A stretch of 48,545 nucleotides of DNA from Rossellomorea arthrocnemi (GCF_904424705.1 NZ_CAJGBF010000025.1:1-48545); one strand, 5' to 3'. Shown: positions 17,632 to 27,385, counted from the stretch's first letter. Program-made: numbers and translations. The notes: generated by a model from the letters alone, not told the origin.

Positions 17632-18603
17632 TTATCTCGTAGGTTTTGAATAGGTTACGGATTTTGTTCCTCCTTGGGTTTCTAGCTGAAAGGATTTCAA
17701 TATTTTGTAGGCTGTGTTTCTGGAGTTTAGATGGAGGAACTTTCTTAGTTCACGATTGGTTAGATGATTATTCATTAGTAAGAAATAATCCTGGATTGCT
17801 TTGATGTGTGAAGTTTTAGAAGAGTTATGGCACTTAGGGCAGGACCAGGATGCACTGACTCGGATCATGGGGATGTGGCGGCAGTTTTCGCAGCGTATAC
17901 CGGTGAGGATGTCATTTTTTGTGAGGGAGTAGGCTCTTAAAATGTCTATTTCTGGTTCCTCGTGCTTTTTTAAGATGAGTCTTTTAAGTTTTAGGATTTC
18001 TTTATCGGTAACGGTTATTTGTAAGTGTTTTTCATTTAGTTCTTTGATTTTATCGATGATATTTTGAGCATGAATTATATTTTTTTAGGGATCGTCTGCA
18101 GCCGGGGATAAGGTGTAATTCAGGGTAGTTGACGGATTACTGAATACGACAAGGTGATCAATTGGGGGATACTTCAATTTGTGGATAATGAACCATTTTT
18201 GGAGTAATAATTTATGTCTTTGCACTTGGGATATTGGGTCGACGAACCCTTCTGTCACTCCTTTATGAGTCCGGGTGAGCTGTTTGATGAAAGGATCGAT
18301 GGTCACCATTCCTGAGATGTTTTTCACTTCGATGATCAATATGTAGTATGGCGTAAGGATGAGAAAGTCCATTTGGAAATGGTTTGAAAGGATGGGGAGT
18401 CTTACATTATAAAAGATCTTATATTTTTTGTCTTTTAGGAAGGTGAGGTGGTAGTAAACCGTGGATTCTCCGTTGTAGCCTGCCTTTCTTTTTCGTAAAT
18501 CCTTTTCTATGAGGGGGACCTTGAGATGATGTTGGACGATCCGATCTGATAATGCTTCTGTTTTTTCAAGAATTAGCGGGATTTTGAGCTCTTTACAGAT
18601 CAA
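17632..18603 (-). pseudogene. NERD-domain protein gene with one in-frame stop
   Basis: A single reading frame of 324 codons interrupted only by TAA at 18085-18087. It starts with TTG at 18603 behind AAAGGAG. Codons 1-172 hold the NERD (nuclease-related) core: AGYNGESTVYYHL, then the strand FQMDFLILTPYYILIIEVKN with the conserved D and E-x-K residues, then DPISQVQRHKLLL. After the stop the same frame continues KNIIHAQNIIDKIKEL... into a four-cysteine zinc ribbon (CENCRHIPM...CPKCH) and a helical C-terminus. The second NERD locus (27386-28309) aligns over the whole length, so the two halves were one protein. It is either a recent nonsense mutation or, less likely, two separately made pieces. 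Upstream lies repeat array 1. Confidence 0.85.
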
Positions 18604-18696
18604 TTGTTCACACTCCTTTAGCGGTTATGGATATTTAGTTCGCCGCAGATTGAGAAATACCTCCTTTTGATTTGGAAATATTAACATATTAATTTG

Positions 18697-18792
18697 GATT
18701 GCGTCATTTTTGGCTCTGATTGCGTCATTTTCCGGATAATTGCGTCGTTTTATTATTTATTGCGTCATTTTGGATTGTAATTGCGTATTTTT
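18697..18792. repeat. Array 1: five 13-base direct repeats with 20-21 bp period
   Basis: Plus-strand core ATTGCGTCATTTT. Units begin near 18697, 18718, 18738, 18758 and 18779, so spacings are 21, 20, 20 and 21. Units 1 and 2 are identical; unit 3 has one change (GTCG for GTCA), unit 4 matches the core, and unit 5 has lost the C. Sequence between units is unrelated and AT-rich. It lies about 94 bases upstream of the NERD gene start and outside the cshA terminator. Confidence 0.9.
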
Positions 18793-18853
18793 AACAAATA
18801 TTGGAATCCCCCCGTCCGTCCGACACCTCATCCACTTCCCAAACACACACCAA

Positions 18854-18890
18854 TAAAAAAACACGATAACCCCGAAAGGTTATCGTGTTC
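18854..18890 (-). terminator. Terminator of cshA
   Basis: Minus strand: AACACGATAACC, loop TTTC, GGGGTTATCGTGTT, then a long run of T. It is one of the strongest terminators in the window. Confidence 0.92.
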
Positions 18891-18897
18891 CAACTAA

Positions 18898-20421
18898 TCA
18901 AGAATTGTTATAAGATTTACGTTTGCTTGAAGATTGTGGTCTGCCGCCGCCAGTACGGTTGCGATCTCCGCCACGGCTTCCGCCGCCGCGATTTCCACCG
19001 GCGCTGCGTGATGATCCACCACGGCTACCGCCTTTACCGCTGCGTGCTCCACCTTTGTATCCACCGCCGCGATTACCGCCGCCACGATTTCCACCTCTTG
19101 AAGGTAATGGACGCTCTTCCGTAATTTCAACCGGTGTTGTATCAGGTTCTTTCGTTAGGACACGGATCGCTGCTGCTACTGCTTGAACAGGGTCGTGATC
19201 TCCAAGGAATTCTTCTGCTAATGGATAGTAATCTTTAAGATCGCTTTCCTTCGCTGCTTCAAGCAATTTTTCTAAAGCAAGACGTTGCTGACCTTCAAGG
19301 GCTTCGTTTAAACTAGGTGGCTTAAGAGCCGTCATTTTCTTCTTCGTTGTTTGTTCAACGATCTTCAGGTAACCCATTTCTCTTGGTGTAACAAAAGTGA
19401 TGGACATACCCTTCTTACCTGCACGACCTGTACGTCCGATGCGGTGAACGTAGCTTTCCGGATCTTGAGGAATATCAAAGTTGTATACATGCGTTACGCC
19501 TGAGATATCTAATCCACGGGCAGCAACGTCTGTTGCGATCAGGATATCGATGCGGCCTTCTTTAAACTTCTTAAGGACCGTCATACGACGAGCTTGAGAA
19601 AGGTCTCCGTGGATTCCTTCTGCAAGATAGCCGCGGATGCTAAGAGCACGCGCTAATTCGTCTACTCTGCGCTTTGTACGACCGAATACAATCGCAAGTT
19701 CCGGTGATTGTACGTCGATTAAACGGGAAAGTGTATCGAATTTTTCTTTTTCGCTCACTTTTGTGAAATATTGTTCAATATTTGAAACTGTTACTTCTTT
19801 AGATTTCACTTTGATTACTTCCGGCTCTGTCATGAAACGGTTTGCAATGCGGCGGATCGGATCCGGCATCGTTGCAGAGAATAGAAGTGTTTGTCTTGTG
19901 CTTGGAACAGTCTCAAGAATGCTTTCGATGTCTTCGATGAAGCCCATGTTCAGCATTTCATCTGCTTCGTCCAGTACTAATGTTTCAACGTTTTCAAGGT
20001 TGAGTGTTTTACGTTTGATATGGTCAAGAAGACGGCCTGGTGTACCAACGATGATATGAGGGTTCTTTTTCATCGCGCGGATTTGACGCTGGATGTCCTG
20101 TCCTCCGTAGACAGATAACACGCGCGCACGCTTGTCAGCTCCGATACGATATAACTCTTCAGAAACTTGGATGGCAAGTTCACGAGTTGGTGCAATGATA
20201 AGAGCTTGAACGTTTGGATTTTTCACATCGATCTTCTCGATCATCGGGATTCCAAATGCTGTTGTTTTACCTGTTCCAGTTTGTGCCTGACCGATAATAT
20301 CCTTACCTTCTAAACCGACTGGAATTGTACTCGCCTGAATTGGTGTTGCTTCTTCAAAGCCCATACGTTTAATTGATTTCAACGTAGATGCGCTTAAGTT
20401 TAAATCTGCAAACTTAGTCAA
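18898..20421 (-). CDS. cshA: DEAD-box RNA helicase CshA
   Basis: 507 residues from a TTG at 20421 with AAAGGAG nine bases upstream; the ORF's first ATG lacks a site. All DEAD-box motifs are present: Q motif (GFEEATPIQ), AQTGTGKT (46-53), [17 protein letters not shown], and [11 protein letters not shown]. The C-terminal 70 residues are an [10 protein letters not shown]-rich RNA-binding tail. CshA works in mRNA turnover with the degradosome and in ribosome assembly, especially in the cold. The tail is low-complexity and produces false ORFs on the opposite strand. A leader of at least 200 bases with hairpins lies upstream. Confidence 0.96.
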   Translation of the reverse strand: MTKFADLNLSASTLKSIKRMGFEEATPIQASTIPVGLEGKDIIGQAQTGTGKTTAFGIPMIEKIDVKNPNVQALIIAPTRELAIQVSEELYRIGADKRARVLSVYGGQDIQRQIRAMKKNPHIIVGTPGRLLDHIKRKTLNLENVETLVLDEADEMLNMGFIEDIESILETVPSTRQTLLFSATMPDPIRRIANRFMTEPEVIKVKSKEVTVSNIEQYFTKVSEKEKFDTLSRLIDVQSPELAIVFGRTKRRVDELARALSIRGYLAEGIHGDLSQARRMTVLKKFKEGRIDILIATDVAARGLDISGVTHVYNFDIPQDPESYVHRIGRTGRAGKKGMSITFVTPREMGYLKIVEQTTKKKMTALKPPSLNEALEGQQRLALEKLLEAAKESDLKDYYPLAEEFLGDHDPVQAVAAAIRVLTKEPDTTPVEITEERPLPSRGGNRGGGNRGGGYKGGARSGKGGSRGGSSRSAGGNRGGGSRGGDRNRTGGGRPQSSSKRKSYNNS

Positions 20422-20567
20422 TGTTACATTCTCCTTTAATTTACATCTTTTATAACTAATCAATATCTGATTATATTTTTAGGTCGGAACGAAATCTTAC
20501 CCACCGAAAGACTTCGGTATCTAATCTAAAACCGTCTATATGAGATGTTTAGTTTTATGTTTGGTAC

Positions 20568-20597
20568 AAAAAAATACACTCTTCAAAATAGAAGAGC
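20568..20597 (-). terminator. Hairpin with T-run in the cshA leader
   Basis: Minus strand: CTCTTC, loop TATTTT, GAAGAG, then TGTATTTTTTT. It lies between the hydrolase stop and cshA. It could end the upstream operon or act as an attenuator of cshA. Confidence 0.65.
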
Positions 20598-20682
20598 TAG
20601 CACGTCCAACAAATTAAGAACTATGTTGTAGCTATGTTACCACTTCTAGAAATGAATTTCAATCTAATGTCAAATAGTCAAT

Positions 20683-21372
20683 CTATTCACTTTGCAGGAA
20701 TTGGTAGATCTTATCAAAAAGATCGTGCCTATCTCCACTATGGCAAATCAAGTGTTTTGCTTCAGAAGAATAAAACAGGTTTTTCTCCTTTGAGGAAATA
20801 GTCTCATATATATATTTTGCTGCTTTAGGGGGGACTATTCCATCATTCTTTCCTTGGGCGATAAAGGTTGGGATGTTCACCTTGCGAAGAAGTGGACGAG
20901 CGATACGGACGACTTTCCTGAATTCGTATGTGGACAGAATAGGGGTTTGGGTCACCTTGAGTTTGTACCGTGTGTACAGCTCGTTTTCCAGTATATTTCC
21001 TTGTATTCCCTCTTCAATCAAATTTCCAATATCTTTCAATAATTGTTTTACATTTATATAGTAGGCGGCCGCACTTAACAACACAAGCTTAGCTATATTG
21101 TATTTAACTGAAAGATAAGAGGCAATCAATCCACCCATTGAAAAGCCGATCACATAAACCTCATCGCATGTATCCAAAAGGGTCTTCAGCTCAGACTCAG
21201 CATGTTCGATCCACTCGATATGCTTAATTCCTTTCAGCTCTAGGGTTTTCCCATGACCCGGAAGAGTCGGTACGACGATATTCCAATCGGTTCTTTCTTT
21301 AAGATAATCAGCTAAAGGTTCTACTTCAAATGGGCTTCCTGTGAAACCATGGATTAGTAAACAACCGATCAT
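20683..21372 (-). CDS. Alpha/beta hydrolase, carboxylesterase (YvaK/Est30-like)
   Basis: 229 residues from the ATG at 21372 (AGTGGGGA upstream). The HGFTGSP oxyanion segment is near residue 10, the nucleophile elbow GFSMGG holds the catalytic Ser, and the acid and base are suggested by GKNDGIVPP and AKHLICHSGDRHD. Similar in size and order to Geobacillus Est30 / B. subtilis YvaK, which hydrolyse short acyl esters. It sits between murF and cshA, where B. subtilis has no such gene to my knowledge. Confidence 0.85.
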   Translation of the reverse strand: MIGCLLIHGFTGSPFEVEPLADYLKERTDWNIVVPTLPGHGKTLELKGIKHIEWIEHAESELKTLLDTCDEVYVIGFSMGGLIASYLSVKYNIAKLVLLSAAAYYINVKQLLKDIGNLIEEGIQGNILENELYTRYKLKVTQTPILSTYEFRKVVRIARPLLRKVNIPTFIAQGKNDGIVPPKAAKYIYETISSKEKNLFYSSEAKHLICHSGDRHDLFDKIYQFLQSE

Positions 21373-21464
21373 GTTAATCCCCACTTACTTATCGAAAAGT
21401 AGGGAGTGAGCCACACTCCCAACATCTACAAGCTCATTTTGCTCATTTCTGTAGAGGTTTAAAC

Positions 21465-22841
21465 TTATGCCTTTAGACCTTCGATGATTTCTTCCAGCCT
21501 CATCCCTCTGGACGCTTTGAATAGAAGCAATTCATCCCCTGTTATAATGGATGTCAGCTCCCTGGTCAGGCTCTCTTTATCCGAAAATGATTGAACTCGA
21601 TCCTCCGGAAAATTCTCCAAGGCACCTTTTGCGATGAAGGATCCCAGATGACCAAATGTAAACACTAGCTGAACCTTCTCTTGATCGATCATACGTCCGA
21701 TCTCCTGATGGAAATCTTTTTCGTGATCTCCAAGCTCCAGCATATCCCCAAGAACCAACACCTTTGTATGGTAGCCTTCAAGCTCAGATACAAGCCCAAT
21801 GGCCGCTTTCATGGAAGTAGGACTCGCATTGTAGGCATCGTTGATGATGCTTTCGCCCTTCTTCCCTTTCACCATTTCCATTCTCATTTGTGTCAGCTTC
21901 AACGACTGTAATCCCTCTTTTATCTCATCCAGTCTGAGACCGAAGTGACGGGCAATCAGGATCCCTGCCAGGGCGTTATGGATATTATGCTGACCTAAGA
22001 CAGGCAGGAAGAATGTTTCGCTTTCAGCGAGGGAAGTCTCAAAATAGCTTCCTTGATTATTCATTTCGATTTTTGTCGGGTATATACTATTGGACTCGCT
22101 TCTTCCGAATGTCTCCACATATTTCAAGTCGAGTTCCTTGACACCCTCCTGTAAAAGCGGTTCATCTCCGCAGTAGGCAAATAATCCATCCGGCTTAAGG
22201 CCTTTTACGATTTCAAGTTTTGCTTTGGCAATGCCTTCCCGTGACCCAAGATCCTGGAGATGTGATTCCCCTATATTCGTAATGATGGCCGCATCAGGCT
22301 GGGAGATTTCAGAAAGCAGTTCAATTTCCCCGAATCCGCTCATTCCCATTTCAAGAACTGCCACTTCTGAGTCCCGTGGAAGAGATAGAATCGTTAAAGG
22401 CAGCCCAATGTGGTTATTATAGTTACCTTGCGTTTTATGAACACGGTATTTCACGGATAGAAGATTGGCCACAATATCCTTGGTGGTCGTTTTCCCATTG
22501 CTTCCAGTAATCCCGACTACCTTTAGATCAAGTTCATGACGATACTGGTTTGCCAAGGTCTGCAGGGCAAGCAGTGGGTCTTCCACAACAATGACCGGAA
22601 TATCTGCCGGGGGATTAGGAACATTGATATCCCATAAGGCAGCAGATGCTCCATTGTTTATTGCCTGACGAACAAACTGATGGCCATCAACATTTTCCCC
22701 TTTAAAGGGAACAAATACATTGCCACTCTCAATTTTTCTCGTATCGATGGAAACGCCTTTTACTACAACCGCATCAAACATGGAAAGATCGTTTTTTACA
22801 TCAAGCATGGTACAAATATCTTTAATCGTCTTTTCGAACAT
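21465..22841 (-). CDS. murF: UDP-MurNAc-tripeptide--D-Ala-D-Ala ligase
   Basis: 458 residues with the three Mur-ligase domains: N-terminal UDP-binding, central ATPase with P-loop GITGSNGKTTTKD (residues 110-122), and the C-terminal domain starting near the INDAYNASPTSM motif typical of MurF. It adds D-Ala-D-Ala made by Ddl, whose gene is directly upstream. AAAGGAG precedes the ATG. Confidence 0.96.
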   Translation of the reverse strand: MFEKTIKDICTMLDVKNDLSMFDAVVVKGVSIDTRKIESGNVFVPFKGENVDGHQFVRQAINNGASAALWDINVPNPPADIPVIVVEDPLLALQTLANQYRHELDLKVVGITGSNGKTTTKDIVANLLSVKYRVHKTQGNYNNHIGLPLTILSLPRDSEVAVLEMGMSGFGEIELLSEISQPDAAIITNIGESHLQDLGSREGIAKAKLEIVKGLKPDGLFAYCGDEPLLQEGVKELDLKYVETFGRSESNSIYPTKIEMNNQGSYFETSLAESETFFLPVLGQHNIHNALAGILIARHFGLRLDEIKEGLQSLKLTQMRMEMVKGKKGESIINDAYNASPTSMKAAIGLVSELEGYHTKVLVLGDMLELGDHEKDFHQEIGRMIDQEKVQLVFTFGHLGSFIAKGALENFPEDRVQSFSDKESLTRELTSIITGDELLLFKASRGMRLEEIIEGLKA

Positions 22842-22879
22842 CCGTTTTCTCCTTTTACTCTTTTTTTCAAAATAGAGCA

Positions 22880-22917
22880 GGGACTGCCCTTAGACGGTGA
22901 ATCCTCTGGTCAGTCCC
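22880..22917 (-). other. Intercistronic hairpin between ddl and murF
   Basis: GGGACTG (22880-22886) pairs with CAGTCCC (22911-22917). The sequence after it on the minus strand is not a clean T-run, so it may be an mRNA processing or stability element or a weak terminator. Confidence 0.55.
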
Positions 22918-22924
22918 AAGTTGT

Positions 22925-23995
22925 CTACATCGTATGTTTAATGGTTTGTTTGTCTTGATATCGTTCCATTCCCAGTTCCACAAGTTTCCCGATCAGAGTA
23001 GGATAATCCACTCCCGTGTGCTTCCAAAGCAGTGGGAACATGCTGAACGGTGTGAAACCAGGCATCGTGTTCACTTCGTTCATATAAATCTGACCATCCT
23101 CTGTCAAGAAGAAGTCCGCACGCACAAGTCCTGAACAATCAAGGGCTTTGTATGACTGAATGGCAATTTCCTTCATTTCCTTGTAGATGCCGCCTTCTAC
23201 TTCTGCAGGAATGATAAGAGCTGTATCTCCATCTTCATACTTGGCTTTATAATCGTAGAAATCCTTCTTAGGTACGATTTCACCCGCCACCGAGCATTCC
23301 GGCTGATCGTTCCCAAGTACGCCAAGCTCGATTTCACGGGCTTTCACGCCTTCTTCAATAATGATCTTGCGGTCGAACTGGAACGCTTCAGAGAAGGCAG
23401 ACTGCAGTTCTTCACGTGTCGTACACTTACTGATCCCCACAGATGAACCCAAGTTGGCAGGTTTTACGAAGCAGGGGTATCCAATTTCATTCTCCACTTG
23501 TTTATAAGCAGCTTCGGGGTTCCCTTTCCATGTGCTGCGGATAAACCACGTGTAGTTGACTTGTGGAATACCTGCTTGAGCAAATAAATTCTTCATAATG
23601 ACTTTATCCATTCCCGCCGATGAGGCAAGAACACCATTTCCTACATATGGAAGATTCAATAGTTCAAGCATTCCTTGAACCGTACCATCTTCACCGTTTG
23701 GTCCATGAAGCAAAGGGAAAATCATGTCGTATCCTTCAGAACCGGATGGAGCGATGGATGTACTCAAGGCATTGGGAGCAATCTCTTCTCCTTCTTTAAA
23801 CTGTAATGCTTTCACATCTTCTACGGGAGCATTTAATTGTGGACCTTTAATCCACCGGCCTTCCGTGGAAATGAAAATAGGGTGGATTTCATATTTATTT
23901 AAGTCCAGGGCGCCAATAACGGCCTTGGCAGTTTGCAGAGATACATTATGTTCAGCAGATTTACCGCCGTACAGCAAGCATAACTTCGTTTTCAT
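22925..23995 (-). CDS. ddl: D-alanine--D-alanine ligase
   Basis: 356 residues from the ATG at 23995 (GGAGGT nine bases upstream). ATP-grasp fold: N-terminal [42 protein letters not shown], and the C-terminal [15 protein letters not shown]. It makes the dipeptide used by MurF downstream. Alr, Ddl and MurF all lie in this window, so the D-alanine branch of wall synthesis is clustered. Confidence 0.96.
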   Translation of the reverse strand: MKTKLCLLYGGKSAEHNVSLQTAKAVIGALDLNKYEIHPIFISTEGRWIKGPQLNAPVEDVKALQFKEGEEIAPNALSTSIAPSGSEGYDMIFPLLHGPNGEDGTVQGMLELLNLPYVGNGVLASSAGMDKVIMKNLFAQAGIPQVNYTWFIRSTWKGNPEAAYKQVENEIGYPCFVKPANLGSSVGISKCTTREELQSAFSEAFQFDRKIIIEEGVKAREIELGVLGNDQPECSVAGEIVPKKDFYDYKAKYEDGDTALIIPAEVEGGIYKEMKEIAIQSYKALDCSGLVRADFFLTEDGQIYMNEVNTMPGFTPFSMFPLLWKHTGVDYPTLIGKLVELGMERYQDKQTIKHTM

Positions 23996-24220
23996 GTATG
24001 AGTTACCTCCAATATTCACAATAGATGTTTCTATTTTATCACTTTCATCGGAAAGGGAAAGAATGATTCCTTTGGAAATTAAAAATTACCACATTTGTCT
24101 TGATTCAAATGACATTCAAGTATTGCCATTATATATGTATGCAAACGAAAACCAGTCCGGCGACAGTTCCTGCCAATTATTTTCTGAATACACTTAAGAT
24201 TTCGCCTATTTAAAAAGCTA

Positions 24221-24249
24221 TTAAATTATCCCTCTATAAGGTGTATACT
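24221..24249 (+). promoter_or_regulatory. Probable promoter of the symporter gene
   Basis: TTAAAT (24221-24226), 17 bases, TATACT (24244-24249). The start codon is 42 bases further on. Confidence 0.6.
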
Positions 24250-24291
24250 CCTCCTATTAAAAACATTTGTACTTTCAAGGAGGACACCCAG

Positions 24292-25479
24292 ATGAGAAAG
24301 CTCGGTTTACTGCCTAAGATTCTTTTAGGTATTGCGCTAGGTATTGTTATTGGAGCATTTGCACCAGAATGGTTTGTTAAAATCTTCGCTACATTCAATG
24401 GATTATTCGGTAATTTCCTAGGATTTGCGATTCCATTGATCATCATCGGCTTTATCGCTCCAGGGATTGGATCCATGGGTAAAGGAGCAGGTAAACTTCT
24501 GGGATTGACCACTGCACTCGCATATGGTTCCACTGTACTAGCCGGTTTACTAGCCTTTACGGTTGCGAAGTCTATTTACCCAACTCTACTCGCCAACCAA
24601 ACTTCCCAATCATTTGAGAATCCAGAAGAAGCCCTTCTCAAAGGGTTCTTCACAGTGGACATGCCTCCGATCATGGGCGTGATGTCGGCATTGCTCATTG
24701 CGTTTACCATCGGACTTGGAATGGCAGCCATTAAAGGAGACACTCTTCAAAAAGGCATGGATGAATTCAGGAATATCGTGGAACTTGTCATTGAAAAAAT
24801 CATCATTCCACTGTTACCGATTCATATCCTTGGGATCTTTGCCAACATGACCCAAGGTGGACAAGTGAGTGCCATCATGTCTGTATTCGCGAAAGTATTT
24901 GTTATGATTATTCTATTACATCTTATCTTTTTAGTTATTCAATATACAGCTGCCGGTACATTAAGAAAGCAAAACCCGCTTTCCATGATGAAGGGAATGC
25001 TTCCTGCTTATTTCACGGCACTCGGAACCCAGTCGTCAGCCTCGACGATTCCGGTGACCCTAGAGCGTTCAAAGAAAATCGGTGCAAGAGAACGGATTGC
25101 CGACTTCTCTGTTCCGCTTCTTGCCACGATTCATTTATCAGGAAGCACCATCACCCTTGTCAGCTGCGCCATGGCGGTCATGTTCATCCAAGGTGAAGCA
25201 TTGCAGTTCACTCAGTTATTCCCGTTCATTCTGATGCTCGGCATCACAATGATTGCAGCACCCGGCGTACCGGGGGGAGCGGTTATGGCGGCTCTTGGAT
25301 TACTCGAAACGATGCTTGGGTTCGGACCAACCATGACGTCCCTCATGATTGCCCTTTACTTAGCTCAGGACAGCTTTGGAACTGCCTGTAACGTAACAGG
25401 TGACGGAGCGATTACTTCAATCGTGGACAAACTGACACAAAAGAAAAACTCACGCGTATCCTCCATTAAAGCAAGTTAA
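24292..25479 (+). CDS. Dicarboxylate/amino acid:cation symporter family protein
   Basis: 395 residues from the ATG at 24292 (AAGGAGG eight bases upstream). Polytopic, with the DAACS family landmarks: FNGLFGNFLGFAIPLIIIGFIAPGI early, a serine-rich re-entrant loop ALGTQSSASTIPVTL around residue 260, and the second hairpin region AAPGVPGGAVMAALGLLE. The GDGAITSIVDK close is typical. It likely imports a dicarboxylate or amino acid with Na+ or H+. The substrate cannot be read from the sequence. Ends in a perfect terminator. Confidence 0.9.
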   Translation: MRKLGLLPKILLGIALGIVIGAFAPEWFVKIFATFNGLFGNFLGFAIPLIIIGFIAPGIGSMGKGAGKLLGLTTALAYGSTVLAGLLAFTVAKSIYPTLLANQTSQSFENPEEALLKGFFTVDMPPIMGVMSALLIAFTIGLGMAAIKGDTLQKGMDEFRNIVELVIEKIIIPLLPIHILGIFANMTQGGQVSAIMSVFAKVFVMIILLHLIFLVIQYTAAGTLRKQNPLSMMKGMLPAYFTALGTQSSASTIPVTLERSKKIGARERIADFSVPLLATIHLSGSTITLVSCAMAVMFIQGEALQFTQLFPFILMLGITMIAAPGVPGGAVMAALGLLETMLGFGPTMTSLMIALYLAQDSFGTACNVTGDGAITSIVDKLTQKKNSRVSSIKAS

Positions 25480-25484
25480 CCTAC

Positions 25485-25527
25485 AGAGGTCCGTCCCTCG
25501 AGTTTGAGGGACGGACCTCTTTTTTTT
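25485..25527 (+). terminator. Perfect-stem terminator containing a dispersed motif
   Basis: AGAGGTCCGTCCCTC and its exact inverse complement form a 15-bp stem with loop GAGTTT, then eight T. The left arm contains AGGTCCGTCCCTC, found again at 44324 and 44948. Confidence 0.93.
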
Positions 25528-25733
25528 GATTCGCACCTTTTCCCCTGAGACCGTTCATTTTTTATCCCCTCACACCATTCACCTGCTTAGTGGACGTTTG
25601 TGGATGTAACGACCAAATCCATGGAACTGTTACCGGTGACCTTGAGATTTTCTTCATTTTATTACCTTTTCTGATTATTTAGGTTATTTTCTGTATAATG
25701 AAAATATTAACCTGATAAAGGAGTGCTCATGAA

Positions 25734-26285
25734 TTGAAATTAACAGATCAACGTGTAACACTTAGAAACATTGAAGAGAGAGACCTTCCTACTCTATGGG
25801 ACTATATTTATGGGAGTCCCTCTCCTGAATGGAAGAAATGGGATGCCCCTTATTTTGAACATAAATTTGTCCCCCTTGAAGAGTATATGGAATCATCCAT
25901 CAGAAATAAAAGTCGCAGCGATGAATTCCAACGGGTCATCGAGGTCGACGGAACAATCATCGGAACCGTCGGATACTATTGGGATTATGAGCCCACCAGA
26001 TGGCTTGAAGCCGGCATCGTCATTTATGATCCCGCATATTGGAACGGTGGGTATGGAACCGAAGCTTTATCCCTATGGGTCGATCACCTCTTTGCGACAA
26101 AGGAAATCGGCAGGGTTGGCATCACGACATGGTCAGGGAATGAACGGATGATGAAGGCTGCCGAGAAAATCGGCATGCAGCTTGAAGGTCGTATGAGAAA
26201 ATGCCGTTATTACAATGGGGTCTACTACGATTCCATCCGTATGGGCATGATTCGGGAGGAATGGGAAGAAAAACGCGCTCTCTAA
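25734..26285 (+). CDS. GNAT family N-acetyltransferase
   Basis: 183 residues, TTG start behind AAAGGAG (the ATG five bases earlier is followed by an immediate stop). RimJ/RimL-type layout: VTLRNIEERDLPTLWDYI at the N-terminus, IGTVGYYWDYEPTRWLEAGIVI, acetyl-CoA loop NGGYGTEALSLWVDHLF, and AEKIGMQLEGRMRKCRYYNGVYYDSIRMGM. Such enzymes modify amino groups of proteins or small molecules; the target is unknown. It is 14 bases from the next gene and probably co-transcribed with it. Confidence 0.88.
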   Translation: MKLTDQRVTLRNIEERDLPTLWDYIYGSPSPEWKKWDAPYFEHKFVPLEEYMESSIRNKSRSDEFQRVIEVDGTIIGTVGYYWDYEPTRWLEAGIVIYDPAYWNGGYGTEALSLWVDHLFATKEIGRVGITTWSGNERMMKAAEKIGMQLEGRMRKCRYYNGVYYDSIRMGMIREEWEEKRAL

Positions 26286-26299
26286 AAAGGAGATCTACT

Positions 26300-27385
26300 A
26301 TGAAAACAATCATCTTAGTCGGTGGCGGACACAGTCACCTCCACTGCTTAAAAAAGATCCCCCCCGAGAGGGAAAACGTAAAATGGGTCCTCATCTCCCC
26401 TTCCCGTTATCAGTACTACTCGGGAATGTTTTCCGGGTACACAGAGGGGATCTATTCATTGGAAGAAACCCGGATCGATTTAGAAAGCTTGTGTGAGGGG
26501 AGCGGCTGTGATTTCATCGAAAGCACCGTTCTCTCCATCGATCCCGATCAGCAGCATCTCCTAACAGAAAAAGGAGACATTTTCACTTACGACTTTGTTT
26601 CTTTCGACATTGGATCCCGCAATGATTCTATGGAGATTGAAGGCTTACATACGCACAACCTGCCCATCAAACCAAATTATCGTTTCCCCGAGCAAATCGA
26701 GAAGCTGTATAACAGCAGAAAAACAGTGTTTATCGGAGGCGGAGCAGCGAGTATTGAAATGGCCTTATCCTTGAAAGCATGGAAGATGGACAAAGGGTGT
26801 GGCGAACATTCCATAACTGTCGTCCACTCCTCCCCTCTTTTAGAAAAGGCCGGTTCCTTTTCGTCTAAAAAAATGAGGGAAGTTGCCCTTTCAAAAGGTA
26901 TCGACTTGCATCAAGGGCGTGTGAAAAAGGTAAACGGTACCCACGTACATACAGATAAAGGGGAAATATTGGGCTACGATGAAGTCATCCTCTTAGGTGG
27001 CCCCAAAGCCCCTCAATTGTTCGGAAGCAGTGTACTCCCCAACGATGAAGAAGGTTTCCTGATGGTGAACAGCTACCTTCAATCAGTGGCATACCCCAAT
27101 GTGTTTGGAACCGGGGACTGCGCGACTTTACAAGACTTCCCCAACACCCCTAAAAACGGGGTTACAGCTATCAGCCAAGGACCTGTGTTATGGAGAAATC
27201 TTACCGGTGCAGCAACTGGTGGCAAGATTATCCCCTTTGAACCACAGAAACGATATCTGGCGATTATGTCCCTTGGAAATAAGCGCGGCTTCTTAACATA
27301 CGGGTCGTTTTCACTGGTCAGCGGATGGGCGTGGCGGCTGAAGAATTGGATTGATGTGAGGTTTGTTGGAAAGTACGGGGAGTGA
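26300..27385 (+). CDS. FAD-dependent pyridine nucleotide-disulfide oxidoreductase (NDH-2-like)
   Basis: 361 residues from the ATG at 26300 (AAAAGGAGA upstream). The N-terminal FAD site is ILVGGGHSHLHCLKK. A second dinucleotide fold is FIGGGAASIEMALSL, and the flavin C-terminal motif is NVFGTGDCAT. No CxxxxC redox pair is present, so it is not a disulfide reductase. The GGGHSH start is shared with the FAD domains related to NADH dehydrogenase 2 and those fused to SelD. Paired with the upstream acetyltransferase. Its end is convergent with, and may overlap, the decayed NERD gene. Confidence 0.83.
   Translation: MKTIILVGGGHSHLHCLKKIPPERENVKWVLISPSRYQYYSGMFSGYTEGIYSLEETRIDLESLCEGSGCDFIESTVLSIDPDQQHLLTEKGDIFTYDFVSFDIGSRNDSMEIEGLHTHNLPIKPNYRFPEQIEKLYNSRKTVFIGGGAASIEMALSLKAWKMDKGCGEHSITVVHSSPLLEKAGSFSSKKMREVALSKGIDLHQGRVKKVNGTHVHTDKGEILGYDEVILLGGPKAPQLFGSSVLPNDEEGFLMVNSYLQSVAYPNVFGTGDCATLQDFPNTPKNGVTAISQGPVLWRNLTGAATGGKIIPFEPQKRYLAIMSLGNKRGFLTYGSFSLVSGWAWRLKNWIDVRFVGKYGE

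Noticed and set aside
18697..18792. CRISPR array
   Set aside because: Units are 13 bases and fillers only 7-8 bases, far below CRISPR repeat and spacer lengths, and there are no cas genes.
18894..19186. ORFs of 78-87 codons overlapping the 3' end of cshA on both strands
   Set aside because: They are shadows of the glycine/arginine-rich low-complexity tail of CshA and lack ribosome-binding sites.
24292..25479. Specific naming as a glutamate or serine/threonine transporter
   Set aside because: Only the DAACS fold can be supported; substrate-determining residues were not distinguishable by eye.
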